Positions 11,525 through 24,573 of a stretch of 64,000 nt of DNA are shown here, piece after piece (the first letter of the stretch is position 1; each line of letters begins with the position of its first letter). Below the pieces are notes generated by a model. That model did no database searches and was not told where the DNA came from. It saw nothing but the letters and a program-made list of their open reading frames with translations. Both the position numbers and the translations under genes were made by a program. The DNA is taken from assembly GCF_020906515.1 (NCBI RefSeq), contig NC_085851.1, positions 3,410,001 to 3,474,000 on the forward strand, in the 5' to 3' direction. This stretch comes from Vanrija pseudolonga (Eukaryota > Basidiomycota > Tremellomycetes > Trichosporonales > Trichosporonaceae).

Positions 11525-12699
11525 TTTGGAGTATGGAGAGTAGTGTCAAGAGTAGCAATGTAGTGGAGCATCATATATCAGTATGGGACCATGTCCTAAT
11601 GCATCTTGCATACAGCTAGTGTGCGGTGGGGGTGGCGCGCAGCTGGGGAGTGAGAGGAGTTTGCGCGGAGGTACATCTGCCAAGAGCCATGCAGGAGGTC
11701 TCTTGATCACTAAAGTACCGGCGCAAACCCCTCCAGGCGGCCGCCCATCCAACGTGTTATGAATCCCCGGCCAGTCAGTCGCCGTTGCCGGCTCGTCTTG
11801 TCAGTGTGTGATCATTGACTGACCGCATGCGGCACTCTGGGCGAGTTCGACAGACGGCCGTTCGTTGCTGCCACAAAATGCTCCCGCTCCTAATGGTTAC
11901 CCTGGATTCTAATGCACCAAAAAAAAATAAGCTTAATACAAAATTCTAATCAGATAAAACAACCACCACCTAAGATTTCAGTCAGCGAAGTTCCAACTTT
12001 TGAGAGGAGCTCGACAAGAGATGTGCCCTCAGTTGGCCGTTCTTAAGAGCAGGTTGTTCTTCAAGCCCGAAGGTCAAGAATTAGCATGGAGTTTTCTCAA
12101 TCCTTGGGCAGCATCTCTTGTCGAGGAGGAGGGCGAGAGAGGAGGAGGACGAGAAAGAGAGACACTCACAAAGTTGTAACATGGTCGGGTGGAAAGTGGA
12201 CTTTGAGCCACACCTGTTTTTGTCAGCTCGGCCGCCACATTCACGCAGGGGCAAAAGCAAGCTAGCTGGCTCAGTGGGCACAATTTGGCTGAGTGCAGTC
12301 GAGTCCGCTAGGCGTCCCCCCGCAGGGATAGAGGCCGTTAGGACTGGGGCGACAAATGGTCATCTTGATGATGGGGGGGTTGGGGGGATGGCGATGGGGG
12401 GTAGGCTCCGGGAGGCGGGCCGTACCCATTATGGTGTGGTACGTGGGTACCGAGAGACCGACCGACACTTACCTCGTGCTCTGGTCCACTCCGCGACGTT
12501 GTTGCACAACACTAACAAGAGTAAAGTCACAAGCACGATAAATACTACATCTCGCGGCTGAAAATGTCGCCGGTTGCCTCGCACTGGCCTTCGCACCAGC
12601 GGGCCTTTTATTTACACCCTATTTTATACAATTAATCCCGTAGCTACATGTGGCGCCTCGCCGAGTCCGGCATCGCGGCGCGTCGCAAACCAACCAAAC
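11525..12699. other. Convergent intergenic region THO2 / Zn-cluster factor
   Basis: About 1.2 kb between two converging genes. It contains an unusually AT-rich patch at about 11915-11990 (an A9 run, AAGCTTAATAC, AAAATTCTAATCAG) in a GC-rich neighbourhood. A second AT-rich stretch at about 12605-12645 is probably the 3' end signal of the transcription-factor gene. A 147-codon open frame at 12118-12561 has no family resemblance. Confidence 0.5.
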
Positions 12700-15391
12700 T
12701 TACACCAGCACCGACGGCTGATGTCCGTTGAGCACGTTGGTCACCTCTTGCGCCGACGCCGCCTGCAAGGGAAACGCCGAGCCGGCGCCGCCCGCCGACT
12801 CGAGCAGCACAGCCTCAATCTCGAGTGCCAAGTCCCACATTTGAGGGTACGGCCCGGCGTACTGCCTCAAACCAGCCACCAATGCGCGGCTCTCCTCGCG
12901 GCCTTGGCGGGCGAGGAACATACCGGCGTCATACATGGGACGATAGAGGACCAGTCTGTTCGGCGTCAGTGTTAAGAATCAAAAGGTAGTGGAGACTTCA
13001 GGGTGATGGAGGTTATCAAAGCGCGACACCATGGGGCCAACTGCGGACGCGGCGTCGGTTCCCTAAGCGCTCGCTAGTGCGGGCAACTCTATGCCACACA
13101 ACGTGTAGCCGCTGCCACCACCCATGATGCACAAAATCTCCACTCACGGGTCAAGTCGAAGGTAGCCGTGCTCGAGGAGCACCGCAGACAGGGCGGCTAT
13201 CCGCATGGCGCTGTGCAGGGCTTCGTGCTTGAGGCGCTCACGCATTTGAGACACCTCGAGGTTCATCATGCCGTGTGAGCTCTCGTCACTGCCGCCCTGG
13301 ATCCCAAAGTCGCGCACGGCTCGCTCGGCTACGAGCCACAACTCGTGGTAAAAGATGTCGGTGGAGCAGGCCTTGATGGCAGCCACAAAGTCCCACGAGT
13401 CTGGCCACTGGAGTGGCACTCCGAGTCGGGCGAGGTAGGCGTCCCTCCATGACGAGTGTTCATGGACAAAATCACGGAGAACAGATAGAGGGATCCCGTT
13501 GGCGGAAATGCGAGGGTGCCAGAGGTCTGCCGATAGCTTGCGGCACACTACCGCCCCGGCCCGAGCGGCGGTCAGCCAAGCCTGGGAAATGGTCAGCAGT
13601 GACAGAGGCCAACGAAGGAAGAGCAACTCACGTCGTCGTCGGAAGCGGTGTACGAAGAACCCCCGGCAGCTCCTTCGCCGCTCATAATGAGAGGCGTGAG
13701 GTCAACAATGTAATCGAAACTAGAGGGTTGGTATCAGCAAGGCACTTCCTGCAGTGCACGTGTTGCGCACGGGGCTCACACTTCGGAGCGAAGTCGGTGG
13801 AACACTGATTCGAACCCAGTGATGATGAAGAGGGCGAGTTGCACCCTCATTCTTTCGTCCTTGTAGGCGTAATTAAAGGTGTGGTCTAGAGGCGAGTCCA
13901 TCACCTGGCTTAGGTGACGGGACGCGGCGGCCAGATGGCATGCCTGGTATTCTGCAAAGTCAGCACACGGCCTCATCCGCTCCTTCTCACTTCTCTTCAA
14001 CAAAGGCGCCTCTGTCGACACGTCAGCGACAATTTCGCGCAAAGACCGTCTTCACTCACGGCACATCAACGACTCCATCAGGATCAGGGTCTGGGTGTTG
14101 GCCACGGTCGGAACCCGCCAGACCTTACCAACCTCGGCAACCTCGCGAGCACGGATGGCGAGAAGCTGCACCATTCGGCTACGTGTGCGACCGGTCACGC
14201 CTTCGGGATCGCGCGCACTGGTCTCGTCGCGATCCGATGTGATGTGAGCGTTTTCAGCGAATTTCGCTCCGAACGCCAGCACCACGGCTAGCAATGGATG
14301 AGGAAGCGGACCTCCGGGGTCGGTCATAGGGCTTGTGAACCGCGACATGAACGACTGCGGGTCAAGAAGTGGCAAGCGAGAATTGATGATTGCGAAGAAG
14401 GAGTCGATGAGCTCGATCGCCAAGCTGATCACGTCAGTACCAATGGCCAGCCTACTCGCCTCTGCCCACTCACGATTCCATCTCTGCCTCGCCAGCGGCC
14501 CAGAGACCCAGATGAGCTGCTGTCGGCGCCTCGTCCCATACCACCCCGTTCTGTTCCTCCCACATGTCACAGTTGCCACCTCGTACCATCTCGAGGCTCG
14601 ACAAGTCGCTGTACCGCCACTCGTGGTGCAAGGCGGCAGTCGGTGAGAACAGATACCTCATCAGGTCAGCCTGGGCACCGCCGGCGTCCTTAATGGGCGA
14701 GCGCGAGTAGACGGACGGCGCCGAGGGGTTCATCCAAGCGAGCATGGCCATAGCGCTGTGTGACGTGTCAACAGTACTCTCGGCGACCGACGGGAAGCGA
14801 GGCTGTGCCCCACGGGTGCACCACCAAAGGCGACTTACTCGTCTACACCAAGCATGTCACGGGTGTTGCGCGTCGAGCTCGTGGTGTTGGTCTCTGACTC
14901 GGCGGGAGGGCCCGACGTTCTCCTCGATTGCAGGACAGGTGACGCCCGCTGGCTGCCTTGGCTGTTGTCATCGTCGGGCGCGGACCGCTTCTCGCCGGCG
15001 GCAGAACGAGTGCGGAAGTCGTCGCCACTCTTGAAGCGCCGTGGTCGACGGGGCTTGTTTTGTAGTTGTTCAATGTAGTTTGAGGTGCATTCGAGCTCCT
15101 TTGCCACACATTGCTCGCACTGGTGGGGGTGGACGTCAGCACCAGCGAGGAACAGAGGGGCGGTTGCCCGATGATAAGCGCTGGGCAGGGGCGCAAGGTG
15201 GACGTGAGATGGACGTACCCGTTCGGTAGTGTTTGCACGCAAGCATCGGACCTTCTTTGCGCGGCAAGCGTCGCCTGTAGAGTCAGTCATTGCAGGCCTC
15301 TTGGCAGTCTGGTGGCGAGGGTCTCACAAGCAACGTTTTGCTTCCTGGTGGGGCCGTTAAAGGGCGGCATTGTCGCTGGCGGTGGATCCAT
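12700..15391 (-). CDS. Zn2Cys6 (binuclear cluster) fungal transcription factor
   Basis: DNA-binding regulator of the Gal4-like class. I can follow eleven exons in one frame to 694 residues, from the ATG at 15389-15391. Exon 1 ends in the first cysteine. The cluster, spliced from three exons, reads C-DA-C-RAKKVR-C-(8)-C-EQ-C-VAKELE-C, a perfect Zn2Cys6 spacing, followed by a basic linker (KPRRPRRFKSG). A fungal middle homology domain follows, including IELIDSFFAIINSRLPLLDP, PLLAVVLAFGAKFAENA and QACHLAAASRHL. The C terminus ends NVLNGHQPSVLV. Exon 13991-14011 is only 21 nt; the 39-nt intron beside it is a multiple of three without stop, so it could also be retained. The exon at 12997-13062 reads better in a second frame (see findings). 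The target genes are unknown. Confidence 0.88.
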
Positions 15392-16974
15392 TGCTATTGC
15401 TACGTAGGATCCGGATTGTGGGCTGTCAAGGGTGTAGGCCGGGGGCCGTAGAGTGGACGTTCAAGAATGTTCGACGAGTGGTGGGGGGGACAAGGACGAG
15501 GCCGCGCGTTGTCGAGGGATGTTTCTGAAATTATCTAGTTTGCAGCCAAGCCGAAGCAGTGACGAGTTGACTTTGGCCGTGGGCCCGGCAGTTGCAATGG
15601 ACGATTATCTAGTCATCTAGTCACCCACCCCCACCCACTGACGACACACTTGTGACTTTTCGGATCCGAGCAGAGAGAATCGGCCAAGGAAACGTCGGAT
15701 AACCCTGAATAGTGCGGGCAGCTACAGCGCGAATCCTGACAATCCCACGTCAAGTCGCGACCTGTTTTTTGCACAGCTCGACTTGCGCCTCATGCATTCG
15801 AAAAAAGGGGGGGATACACATGCAAACGTGGTCAATCGGGCATCGACGCAGCATCGACTTGTTGACTGGATGAGAGGAATGTAGATGGCTCACTGGCGTC
15901 GATGACAGTCTACACGTCGGCCTCAACATTGGCCGAGGGAGCCTTTGGCGTGCCAGGCGTGTGTCCACTCACCCCACCGTGCACGCCGAAGCCGCGCGGC
16001 ACACCGAGGGGGCGGCCATCTCGCTCCGACTTTTGCCACCCACCCAACAAGGCCACCAAACACGGTTAACAGTTGACAAAGCTGGCGTCGATCCACTAAA
16101 ACGAGACTGCGGGAGCAAATTCAGACAGGTCACGTGCATACTGTGACGTCCTTCCTGAGATGCAAGCTGAGGAGTGCTTGACATTTGAGAGATGGCCCAT
16201 AAGTCGAACCCATGCCTGGCTGTCCGACTCGGTTGCTGCCATCGTCGAGTTATATTTTTGTGACCTCGACTTTCGCTAGCCCACATGCGTGCCTCTCGGG
16301 GCTCACAATAGCATTGACTCAGATCAAACCCCCACAGCTTGGCCCAGCCCGTGTCGCACAATTTGCCACTCGCTTAAAGGGAGATGGAACAGCACCACCC
16401 ACTGCAAGAGTATCACTCCTGCACATTGCCCAGTTTTTATGGTCTGATGAGGCCATGTCAGGAGCATCTTGTGGCCTATGCGCCTCGCTCGCCGCCGAGC
16501 CTCTGAGCCCCGGACGCCACCGACTATAAAAAGGTTGTGTGATGGGGTGGTGTAGAGCGGCAAAGCGGGCCCGAGTGTGTGCCATGCACCTGCCAAGGCG
16601 GCATTGTCGATCCCTCGCCCTCCACTGACGGAACAACTTTGGCTGCATACCTGGGCGAGCCAGCCCAAACCTTGGGTGTGTAGCCAGGGTCGGTTCCTGA
16701 CAACCAGCTGGAATTTGCCTCCACTCCACTCTTTCACCCTTGGTCAACGTAGCCAGGCAGACAAACTGCTCTCTGCCCCTGCCTGAGCGCCTGCCTCGGG
16801 ATCTCCAGACTCTGCAAGCACTCGTTTACACAACAACATCTCACACTCCATCTTGTCCGTTCACACTCTCTCCACATTCACATACCTCTCCGGCACTGAA
16901 CAGCTCAACCAAACCCCATGCCCACTCAAGACACGGCCGCGTCAACATAGGCGCGTTCATCTCACACCACAATC
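15392..16974. promoter_or_regulatory. Divergent intergenic region, Zn-cluster factor / TOK1
   Basis: About 1.6 kb between two divergent genes, which is long for this window. The last 200 bases before TOK1 are a C/A-rich leader (CACTCTCTCCACATTCACAT type), as is usual for 5' leaders here. No conserved reading frame was found, and no operator was recognised. Confidence 0.5.
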
Positions 16975-19900
16975 ATGCCCAACATACACGCCCAGGTGGC
17001 GGTAAGGAAGTCGTGTGGGGCAGCAAATAAATCCAATACAGGCCAGACCAAAGAGGACGGGCGGCACATTGAAGGATGGAGCGGCCGCTGGAGAGACTCA
17101 CTCAAGGCTCTGCTGCCCGAAGAGCTTCGGAGCCTGCGCAATATCGCACAGTACATGCCGCTCGTCGCAGCCATCGCAGCGCCCATGTCTTCGCTCATGG
17201 ACATTCCCGCCCTCTCGGTGAGAAAGTCTTGGCAAGGGTTTCCTGGAACAAGTCCCCTCGCTAACCGCCGCCGCAGCAACACTGGTACAGCTACTACGGC
17301 AACGTGCAACGCGATCCCACAGTCTGTTTGTGCTTGTCGGCAGTCGGTCTTGGTTTCAATGTGCTCGCAAATGTGTTACTGCTGGTTAGATTCTCAGCAA
17401 CCAAGAAGTCTTTCTGGCGATGGGGTGTCAAGTAGGTCCAAATATCAACTGCATATGCCTGACGACGCGCAGATTGTCGCTCTTGTGTTGGATCACAAAG
17501 ACGATCATTGCCATAGTCAACCTCCTCGTATTTGGCGCAGGTCAACGCAACGGGCCTGGCTATTCGTACGACCAGGGCTTCTGGTGCGCCGTCGTCTCGT
17601 GCGTCATCTCTGGGTTTATCTCCTTCTGCCTCCTCGTCCACTACATTCTGGTATTTGGGCGACCTGAATGGGACAAGGAGGAGATCCGTCTCGAAGGACG
17701 CAAGTTTATGCTCTCCGTCACGACATTTATCGGCCTTATCGGCATCCAAGCCATGGTGTTCAACTTTATCGAGGAGTGGGGATATCTCAACGCCATCTAC
17801 TTCTCGGTTCAGACAGCCCTCACGGTCGGGTATGGTGACTTTGTGCCAACAACCGCGGTCGGCAAGGTCCTCATATTCCCGTTTGCCGTCTTGACCATCA
17901 GTCTCCTCGCCAACGAGGTGTCCATCATTATCGACTTCATTCAGAACCGTGCGCAGGATAAGCGGGACACGTGGCGGAAGAACTACGCCGTGGCCATGCA
18001 CAAGGAAGCTTTGGCCCGCCAGCCCTACGCGACTCTGATCGACGAGATGTCGTTGATCCATCAGATCAATTTGCACCAGGAGACGTAAGCCATTGCGCAC
18101 AAACACCGCACTGACCCATTCAGCATGGTCCAGTTATACGATCTATTCTGGTCTGGTTTTGCCCTGGCGGCCTTCTGGCTTATCGGTGCAGTCATCTTCC
18201 ACTTCCTTGAAGGCTGGGGCTACGGGTGAGTGGCTAACATTGTCCGCGACCGAAGCTGACCTCGTAGCAACACGCTGTACGCACTCATGATCACATGCTT
18301 GACCATTGGCTTTGGAGACTTTACCCCGATCAGCCCAGCCGGCCGAGTCGTCTGGATCATTTACGCGCTCATGGCTGTGCCTATCGTCACCAGTTTTGCC
18401 GTGCAGACAGTCACCGGTATCGTGAGTCGATCCACTGCGCCATGCGTCATGATTCCTGACACGGTAGCTCTATACTTGGTCCGAGCACCGATTCACCAAA
18501 GCCCGCTTCAACCTCGTTCGCCAGCGTGACCCGGAAGTCTTCGCGCCCCACTCCCACTTTGTGCTCAAGATGCACACAAAGTGGGACAAGGTGAGGCGCA
18601 AGTACATGAGAGCATTCGCCCAAGGCCAAGATGGCCAGATTTCAGTCGATGCTGTTCGGCAAGCGGTCCTCGGTGCCCCCCCTACTCAAGGTACCAAAGT
18701 GGCGGCGACGGCCAGTGCTACCAAGCCCCTTCCTGCCTCCACGATAGACGAAAAAGGCAGTCCGGTCGAGTCACAGAGACGATTACTGGAGCCCTCGGTG
18801 GACGGCGAAAAGGATTCTGCCGAAGGTGGAGAACCAACAGACGAGTCAACCGCCGAGAAGCAGGCTCAGGACACGGTCGTGGAGGACATGCTGGATTCCT
18901 CGGATACTCGAGCCGATGTTGTGGAGGCCCTGGGTGGAGAGGATCTCGCCGGGGATCACGCGAATGGCAACGGCGGAGATGCCAGCGGCAACAGCTCTGA
19001 TACCGATGGTGCAAGTGGCAAGGGGTCTACGACGACCCAGAGCAACAGCCCCTCCAGTGCTCCGTCTGCCGCCGCGTCCACGACTGGAGGCGACGACAGT
19101 ATCGAGGTCCTCGACACTGTCACTGAAACGGGCAGTGCGCCTGGCGCGAGTACCGCCGACAAGGTTGCTGGTAGCCCTATTCAGAGGACGGTCAAGCGCC
19201 CCATCCAGAGCTCTTCCCCGCCATCACAAGGGTCGACTCCAGCTGTTCCTTCGGCATCTGTTGTTTCTGCATCGGCAGACCCCACAAACACTACTCCCAG
19301 CACTCTCGGTTCTATCGGCTCCCAACTTGCGCAACACGAGGCCGATACCGTCGCCCATGCTGAACAGGAGCGCGCAGCGCGGAAAGCGGCAGGCGAGCCA
19401 GAACCAGCAGACGACGACGTGTGCGCCCCAGCCCGCGACAAGGGTGACACGTCGATGGAGTATCAGCTCATCAAGTCCCTAGTGGACCGCGTGACTAGAC
19501 TCGAGGCGCAAGCGAGGCAGATGCTCATCGATTCAATGGACAAAGACCTGGCACGCACTCTCTTGCTTGCAGATCGTAATTTGCAGGTCCGTGATGCCTT
19601 CCGGCTGTATGATCAAGGCATCGATGTCGAGAAGACATACAGGGAAGAAGCAGAAAAGGCCCGCAAGGAGGCAGACGAAGCAAAGCGCGACGGCGGAGAC
19701 GACGACCAGGACGACATGCTCAGCCGAGTACGACGATACCGCTCGACGTTTGCCGAAATCCTCGTCATCTCGTCGACCCTCCTGCGATTGGAGGGCGATG
19801 ACCTGAAACAGTTTGAAAGATGGCACGTTGGGGACCTGCATCATCACAAGCGTGAGCCCAACCTGCTTACCCATGGGCTTGAAAGTCCAAAGGGAATGCG

Positions 19901-20798
19901 GGGTGCCCAGCAAAGAGCCTATAGCTGGGCGAAGGACAAGAAGGACCACACGGTCAGAGTGCGAGACATCCTGCTCGGCTCTGTGAGACGGAAATCGAAA
20001 CCTTCCGGTTCTGGATCGGCGACACCACACCGGCCATCGTCACGAGCAAGCTCGCATCGACGGCGTCAAGGTGGACAGCGGAGGCGGAGCACGGTCGGCC
20101 GTCTCGTTACCGACTCGGAGTCTGAGGAGGGAGACATTGTCGAGACTCACGCCGATCCGTACGATGTACCCGCACCAGGACAGACTGAGCCCGCTCCGCC
20201 TCCCCCGGCCGGTCCCTCCAAGTTACCCATACGTGCAACGGTACATCCGTCGTTGAACCTCCACATCCCGGCGCGCAGCGAGACGATGACTTCGCCGACG
20301 ACGGCATCGGCCGACACACCGACCGACTACAACGAATACAACCGCGGCCCGCGGCGCAGCTCGGTCAAGGACCATCACAAGGCACGCATGCTCAAGATCT
20401 TTGACCACCACGCACAGGGCGTACTCGACGACGCTCAGAAAGAATCCAAGGCCATCTCGTCGACGCTCACGCAGCCGACCAAGAACATGGTCGCGAGAGA
20501 CGCGGCGGTAGTGTACCACGCTGCCGAACACGTTTTCAAGGAGGTTTTCATGCCCACTGCCGCAAAGCGCGAAGACGAGGCCGACATTGGGCGGGCAGAT
20601 GACGAGAGAGAAGCGGAGATGAAGCGCGATGACGCGCTTTCCCAGAAGCGTGAGGAGAAGGAGCTAGAGGAAGAGGAGGAGGAAGACCATGGTTCGCCTG
20701 TCAAGGCGCCGCCACGGGCGTCTTCGAGCAAGGTGGGGGGGAGCGGATCAAAGCATAAAACCAGCACCAAAACGGATTCAGGCAGTTCCAAGGGTTGA
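16975..20798 (+). CDS. TOK1: Two-pore outward-rectifier potassium channel TOK1
   Basis: Plasma-membrane K+ channel of the fungal TOK class (eight transmembrane helices, two pore loops). Exons 16975-17217, 17277-17431, 17473-18084, 18124-18225, 18268-18421 and 18468-20798 join in frame to 1198 residues. The two selectivity filters are visible: TVGYGD near residue 250 and TIGFGD near residue 383. Hydrophobic helices flank them (for example FWCAVVSCVISGFISFCLLV and VVWIIYALMAVPIVTSFAV). Yeast Tok1 is about 690 residues; here the cytosolic C-terminal part after the second pore is about 770 residues. It is rich in Ser, Thr, Asp and Glu, with a more ordered central block (ADRNLQVRDAFRLYDQGIDV) and an acidic/basic end (EKELEEEEEEDHG). 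The tail suggests phospho-regulation, which is inference. Confidence 0.92.
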
Positions 20799-20961
20799 TT
20801 GACGCTCTGTAGACTAGGCAACCTGTAGTCCTTGTTGTACCACCCACGACCCATACAATACATACAGTGCATTGGATGCATTGTCACTTGAACGACCGAC
20901 TAAACTGGGGGCCAAAGTCCACGACTACTGGCAAATGATGATGGGGAGTACAAGCGTCCTA

Positions 20962-23900
20962 CTACTGGACGTAGTGGCGGCGGGGGGGCACGAGGTCATG
21001 GTCGCTTCGCGCGGCGAAGCGCGGGACATCGGGCATGGGGGGGCTGTTGGTGTGCTGTGGGCGACCGCGGAGTGGATGCCGGGTGGGGAGATGGAGGCCA
21101 CGGAGGCCGTTGGTGGGGGGCTGCGCCAGATCCTCGTTGCTGCTCATGGGGTTCATGGGGCTTTGGTGCCCGTGGCCATAGTCGCTTCCGACGGTAGACG
21201 GAGGAACGAGGGCAGGTGTCGACGCGTTGGATCTGAGCGATGACACCTGCATCAGGATGGCGCACTCTCTCGCCGCCTGCGTCAGCTGGCTCAGGCTCGA
21301 GCGAATCTGATGGCTGAACGTGTGCGACGTCGAGATGGCCTTGATTTGCTGTGACACGCTCACGACAGTCTTGATGAATGCGTGCGTGTCGTCGGGAATC
21401 GTCGTGTTGGTAAAGGAGAACGGGTTGGCCCGCAAGCCCATGTACGACTCGCGCAGCTTGGTCGTAACGTGTTCCGCCGTCGAAAGGAGGGACACGAGGT
21501 CGGCGTACTGTCGCACTGGGATTGTAGCGGGTCGTCTGGCGTCGTGCGCAGCGAGGCGGAACCCGCCCGAGCCAGAGCTGCTCATCGAGTCGCTCTTGCT
21601 GTGCATGAACGGCGGTTGAGATATGCCGATTTCCTCAGCGAGGCGCAGCCACACCGCAAACGCGACATCGGTTGCGCGTTCTATCACGTCGAGGAACTCT
21701 TCGTCGTACAATGTCGCAGAGGCCGGTGTGGGCGGCCGCACGTCGACCGATAACTTGCGCGGCGCGCCGTTCGGGGCAGACAGGTGTGACGAGCCTTGCG
21801 ACGACTGTGGTGCGTGCCGCGATCGAGCCGGTTGGGAAAAGCTTGTGACCATATGGGGTGGAGCTGCTGGCGGCTCGGGCTCGGCATGTAAAGGGAAGGG
21901 AGGCGGGACAGCGCCTGCTGGCAACTCGCCCTCGCCGTCTTCGTATATTGTCCGTGAAAGATCCGGCCAGTCGGTGCGCGGGGCAGAAGGCGAGCCCATG
22001 AGCATGCCTCGCTCAACGTCCTGGGTCGAGAAGGAGCCGGCGTGCCGACGGCTCTTGCCGCGTGGTGATGTCCCAGGCGGCGGCATCGACTGCTGCGAGC
22101 CTGACCCGCCAGTCCGAGGGCGGGCTGGTGACTGCGACTCTCCACGCTCCAGAATCGGCGATACTGGTGTCCGTCCAGTGAGCGAGTTGGACTTGGACAT
22201 TGGCGGCGCGAGGTGCTGGGGTTGCATGTTCGGCCACAGTATTGGCCGGATCTCGAGTAGCAGCGGTGACATGGCTGCCCACGAGCTTGCAATCTCCGTC
22301 ATCCCTCCGTAGAGGTTGAGAAGCAGCTGGCGGGAGTAGCGCACATCGGCGTCGCGGAAAGCAGGCGTCTGCAATCTCAGAACGGCGACAATCTTGGCGA
22401 AGACGGCGATGCTCTCCTTTGCAGCGTCGATGACAGCGCGAACAGTGCTTGCCGGAGGAGCGCTCCTGCGTGACATCGAGTCGAAGCGATCGAGGGCGTT
22501 GATTAGGTTGGTGAGGTACCCGCCAGCCGGTTCGACCACACGGGCAAATACACCAGCGACACGATCGCTGACCGCAAAGTTGAGGTACTGCCGCAGGGCC
22601 GAGTGCAGCTGGGTGAGGGCGAAGAGCAGGCCACGGACCGCATCGACAAAGTGGAGCAGCGCTGGCGAGACGGCCTTAGAGATTGTCGATGGCGGCAACA
22701 TGCTAACACGGCGGAAGTACGAGTTGCGCGACTCGTCAATGGCGGGGCCCTCTTGGCTGCCGCGCTTATCAGCAATGTCCGCCACTGGCGGCGGCAGCTG
22801 AATAACGTCCATCGAGCCCTTGCGCTTGACTGTCCGCTTGTCGTCTTCCCGGCCTAGCTGTGAAGGAAACTTTGGCTGCCAGTTTCCTCCGCGTGCGCCC
22901 ATGCCGAACCCGAGTGGCCGGGCCTCGTCGGCTGCCTCGCCGCGCCGCTCCTCGATAATCTTGGCGTGGGATTGTCGGAGATCGGGGAGGGACTTTTTGG
23001 CGGTCAGCTGTCCGCTCAGACGGTGCGTCGCAGTGTCGCTGGCACCGCGGTTGTGGCCTGTCGCAGCTGATACACCGGATGGCGGTTTGCCGGAGCTCAT
23101 GGAGGAAGGGATGGACTGAGAAGACGAGGTGGCCGAAGCTGGTGGGGTGAGTGAAGAGGAGGATGCAGATCGGTCGTGGTGGGAGCCTTGCGAGGGCAGG
23201 GACACTGTCGATGGGTTCATCCGCAGGGGCGGTGCGGTCTCGACATTGGCGACGACGAGGTTCGGCCCGGCCGGAAATGCCGGTTGGGATAATGGGAAGG
23301 CGCTGGCGTTCAGCTGGTCGGGAATCGAGGCAATCTTCTTCATTGTCAATGGCGTCGCACCAGGTGCAGCCCAGGCGTTGGGTTTCTCGCCCTCCTCTCT
23401 GCGGCGTGTCAGTTGTTGCCATCACTTCATAACCCAGCCCACGCACTCTGCCGAACCCAGGTACGCGTCGTCCTCGAAGCTCGTGCGACCCGGGGGTACC
23501 TTCGGGGCCTGCTCGAGAAGCCATAGCTTCATGCCTTCAATCCATGGTCGAAGGCTCTCGTCCCGCTTCTTCTCGGAATCCTTTTCGCCGGCGTGACCCG
23601 CCTTCTCAACCTCCATAAGAGGGCCGAGGACGTCAGTCGGCGGCCACACGATGGGATTCTGGTCGACCTTGAATACCCTCAAGTTGGCATAGGTGGCGAG
23701 GTTGGTGGGCAGTGTCGTTAGTCGGTTGTTGGACAGGGATAGGACCTTGAGATGGACCAAGGAGCCTGGGTTATCGGGCAGCGAGGCGATCTGATTCTTG
23801 GACAGGTCAAGAATCTCGAGCGCTGGGAGCTCTGTAATCTAGCAAGTCAGCGCGCGCCGCTTCAGATTCCAACTCACCGATGGTGGCACAAACGACAGAT

Positions 23901-24573
23901 GATTGCCCTTGAGGTTGAGGTATCTCAGTCTGCTCAAGGCGGCAAACGACGCGGCAATGGACCCATCCCGTAGCGAGTTGTACGACAGAGCTAACCTCCA
24001 CACGCCCTTGCAGTCCTTTCCGACCCGCGTTCGGAAGACATCAACGTCTTCGTCGGCGATGCGTTCCAGTCTCTCGCGCGACAAGTCGAGGGTATCTCCT
24101 CCGTCCTTTGATTTCTCCACGGCACGCACAATGAGTTTGACGGTGGGCGACTCGGTGGGCATGGACGGTGAGCGCGGGACGTTGGCGGGTGAGCGGGCCG
24201 GGCCGCGCGGCGGACGCGGTGGCGGCGTTGCCACGGCGGCGGCGGTGACTCCAGCCGAGGCCGAGGGCGTCCCAGTCACTGCTGTCGTCGTCGCAGTATG
24301 TGGACTGAGCGGGGCCTGGGATAACGAGCGCGTGATGTAATTTCCTGTCGGGCTGGGCGGGGAGATGAGCGTTCCGGAGCTAGTGTTGTGGGTGGCGGTC
24401 GAGTTTGAGCGGAGCCGTGTGCCCTTCGGCCCGGGTGGCAGCGCAGACGCGACGCTGCTGCTCATCCCGGGCACGATGTTGAGCGAGTGGGTAGACGTCG
24501 AGGCCGTGACGGTCATGTTGGGTGTGGAGGCGGAGAATGATGTTGATGGCGAGTGGGTCGGCGCGGGGGTCAT
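20962..24573 (-). CDS. SOG2: Leucine-rich-repeat protein SOG2 of the RAM pathway
   Basis: Scaffold of the RAM (regulation of Ace2 and morphogenesis) network, which acts with the NDR kinase Cbk1 and Kic1 in polarity and cell separation. Exons (minus) 24573-23878, 23838-23447 and 23398-20962 join in frame to 1174 residues. A Ser/Thr/Pro-rich N terminus is followed by leucine-rich repeats at about residues 150-320: LSRLRYLNLKGNHLSFVPPS, LEILDLSKNQIASLPD, LKVLSLSNNRLTTLPTNLA. Next come a linker and the large SOG2/RAM C-terminal domain, with SPALLHFVDAVRGLLFALTQ, LINALDRFDSMS and VIDAAKESIAVFAKIVAVLR. These helices are typical of the Pfam RAM-signalling family. A proline/serine-rich insert splits the domain. 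It converges with TOK1, only 163 bases away. Confidence 0.88.

Noticed and set aside
12118-12561. 147-codon plus frame in the THO2/Zn-factor gap
   Set aside because: Low-complexity Arg/Glu and Gly runs, no splice structure and no homology I recognise.
13801-13830. tRNA-like string CACTGATTCGAACCCAGTG
   Set aside because: Looks like a T arm, but no acceptor stem or anticodon arm fits and it is coding sequence of the Zn2Cys6 factor.
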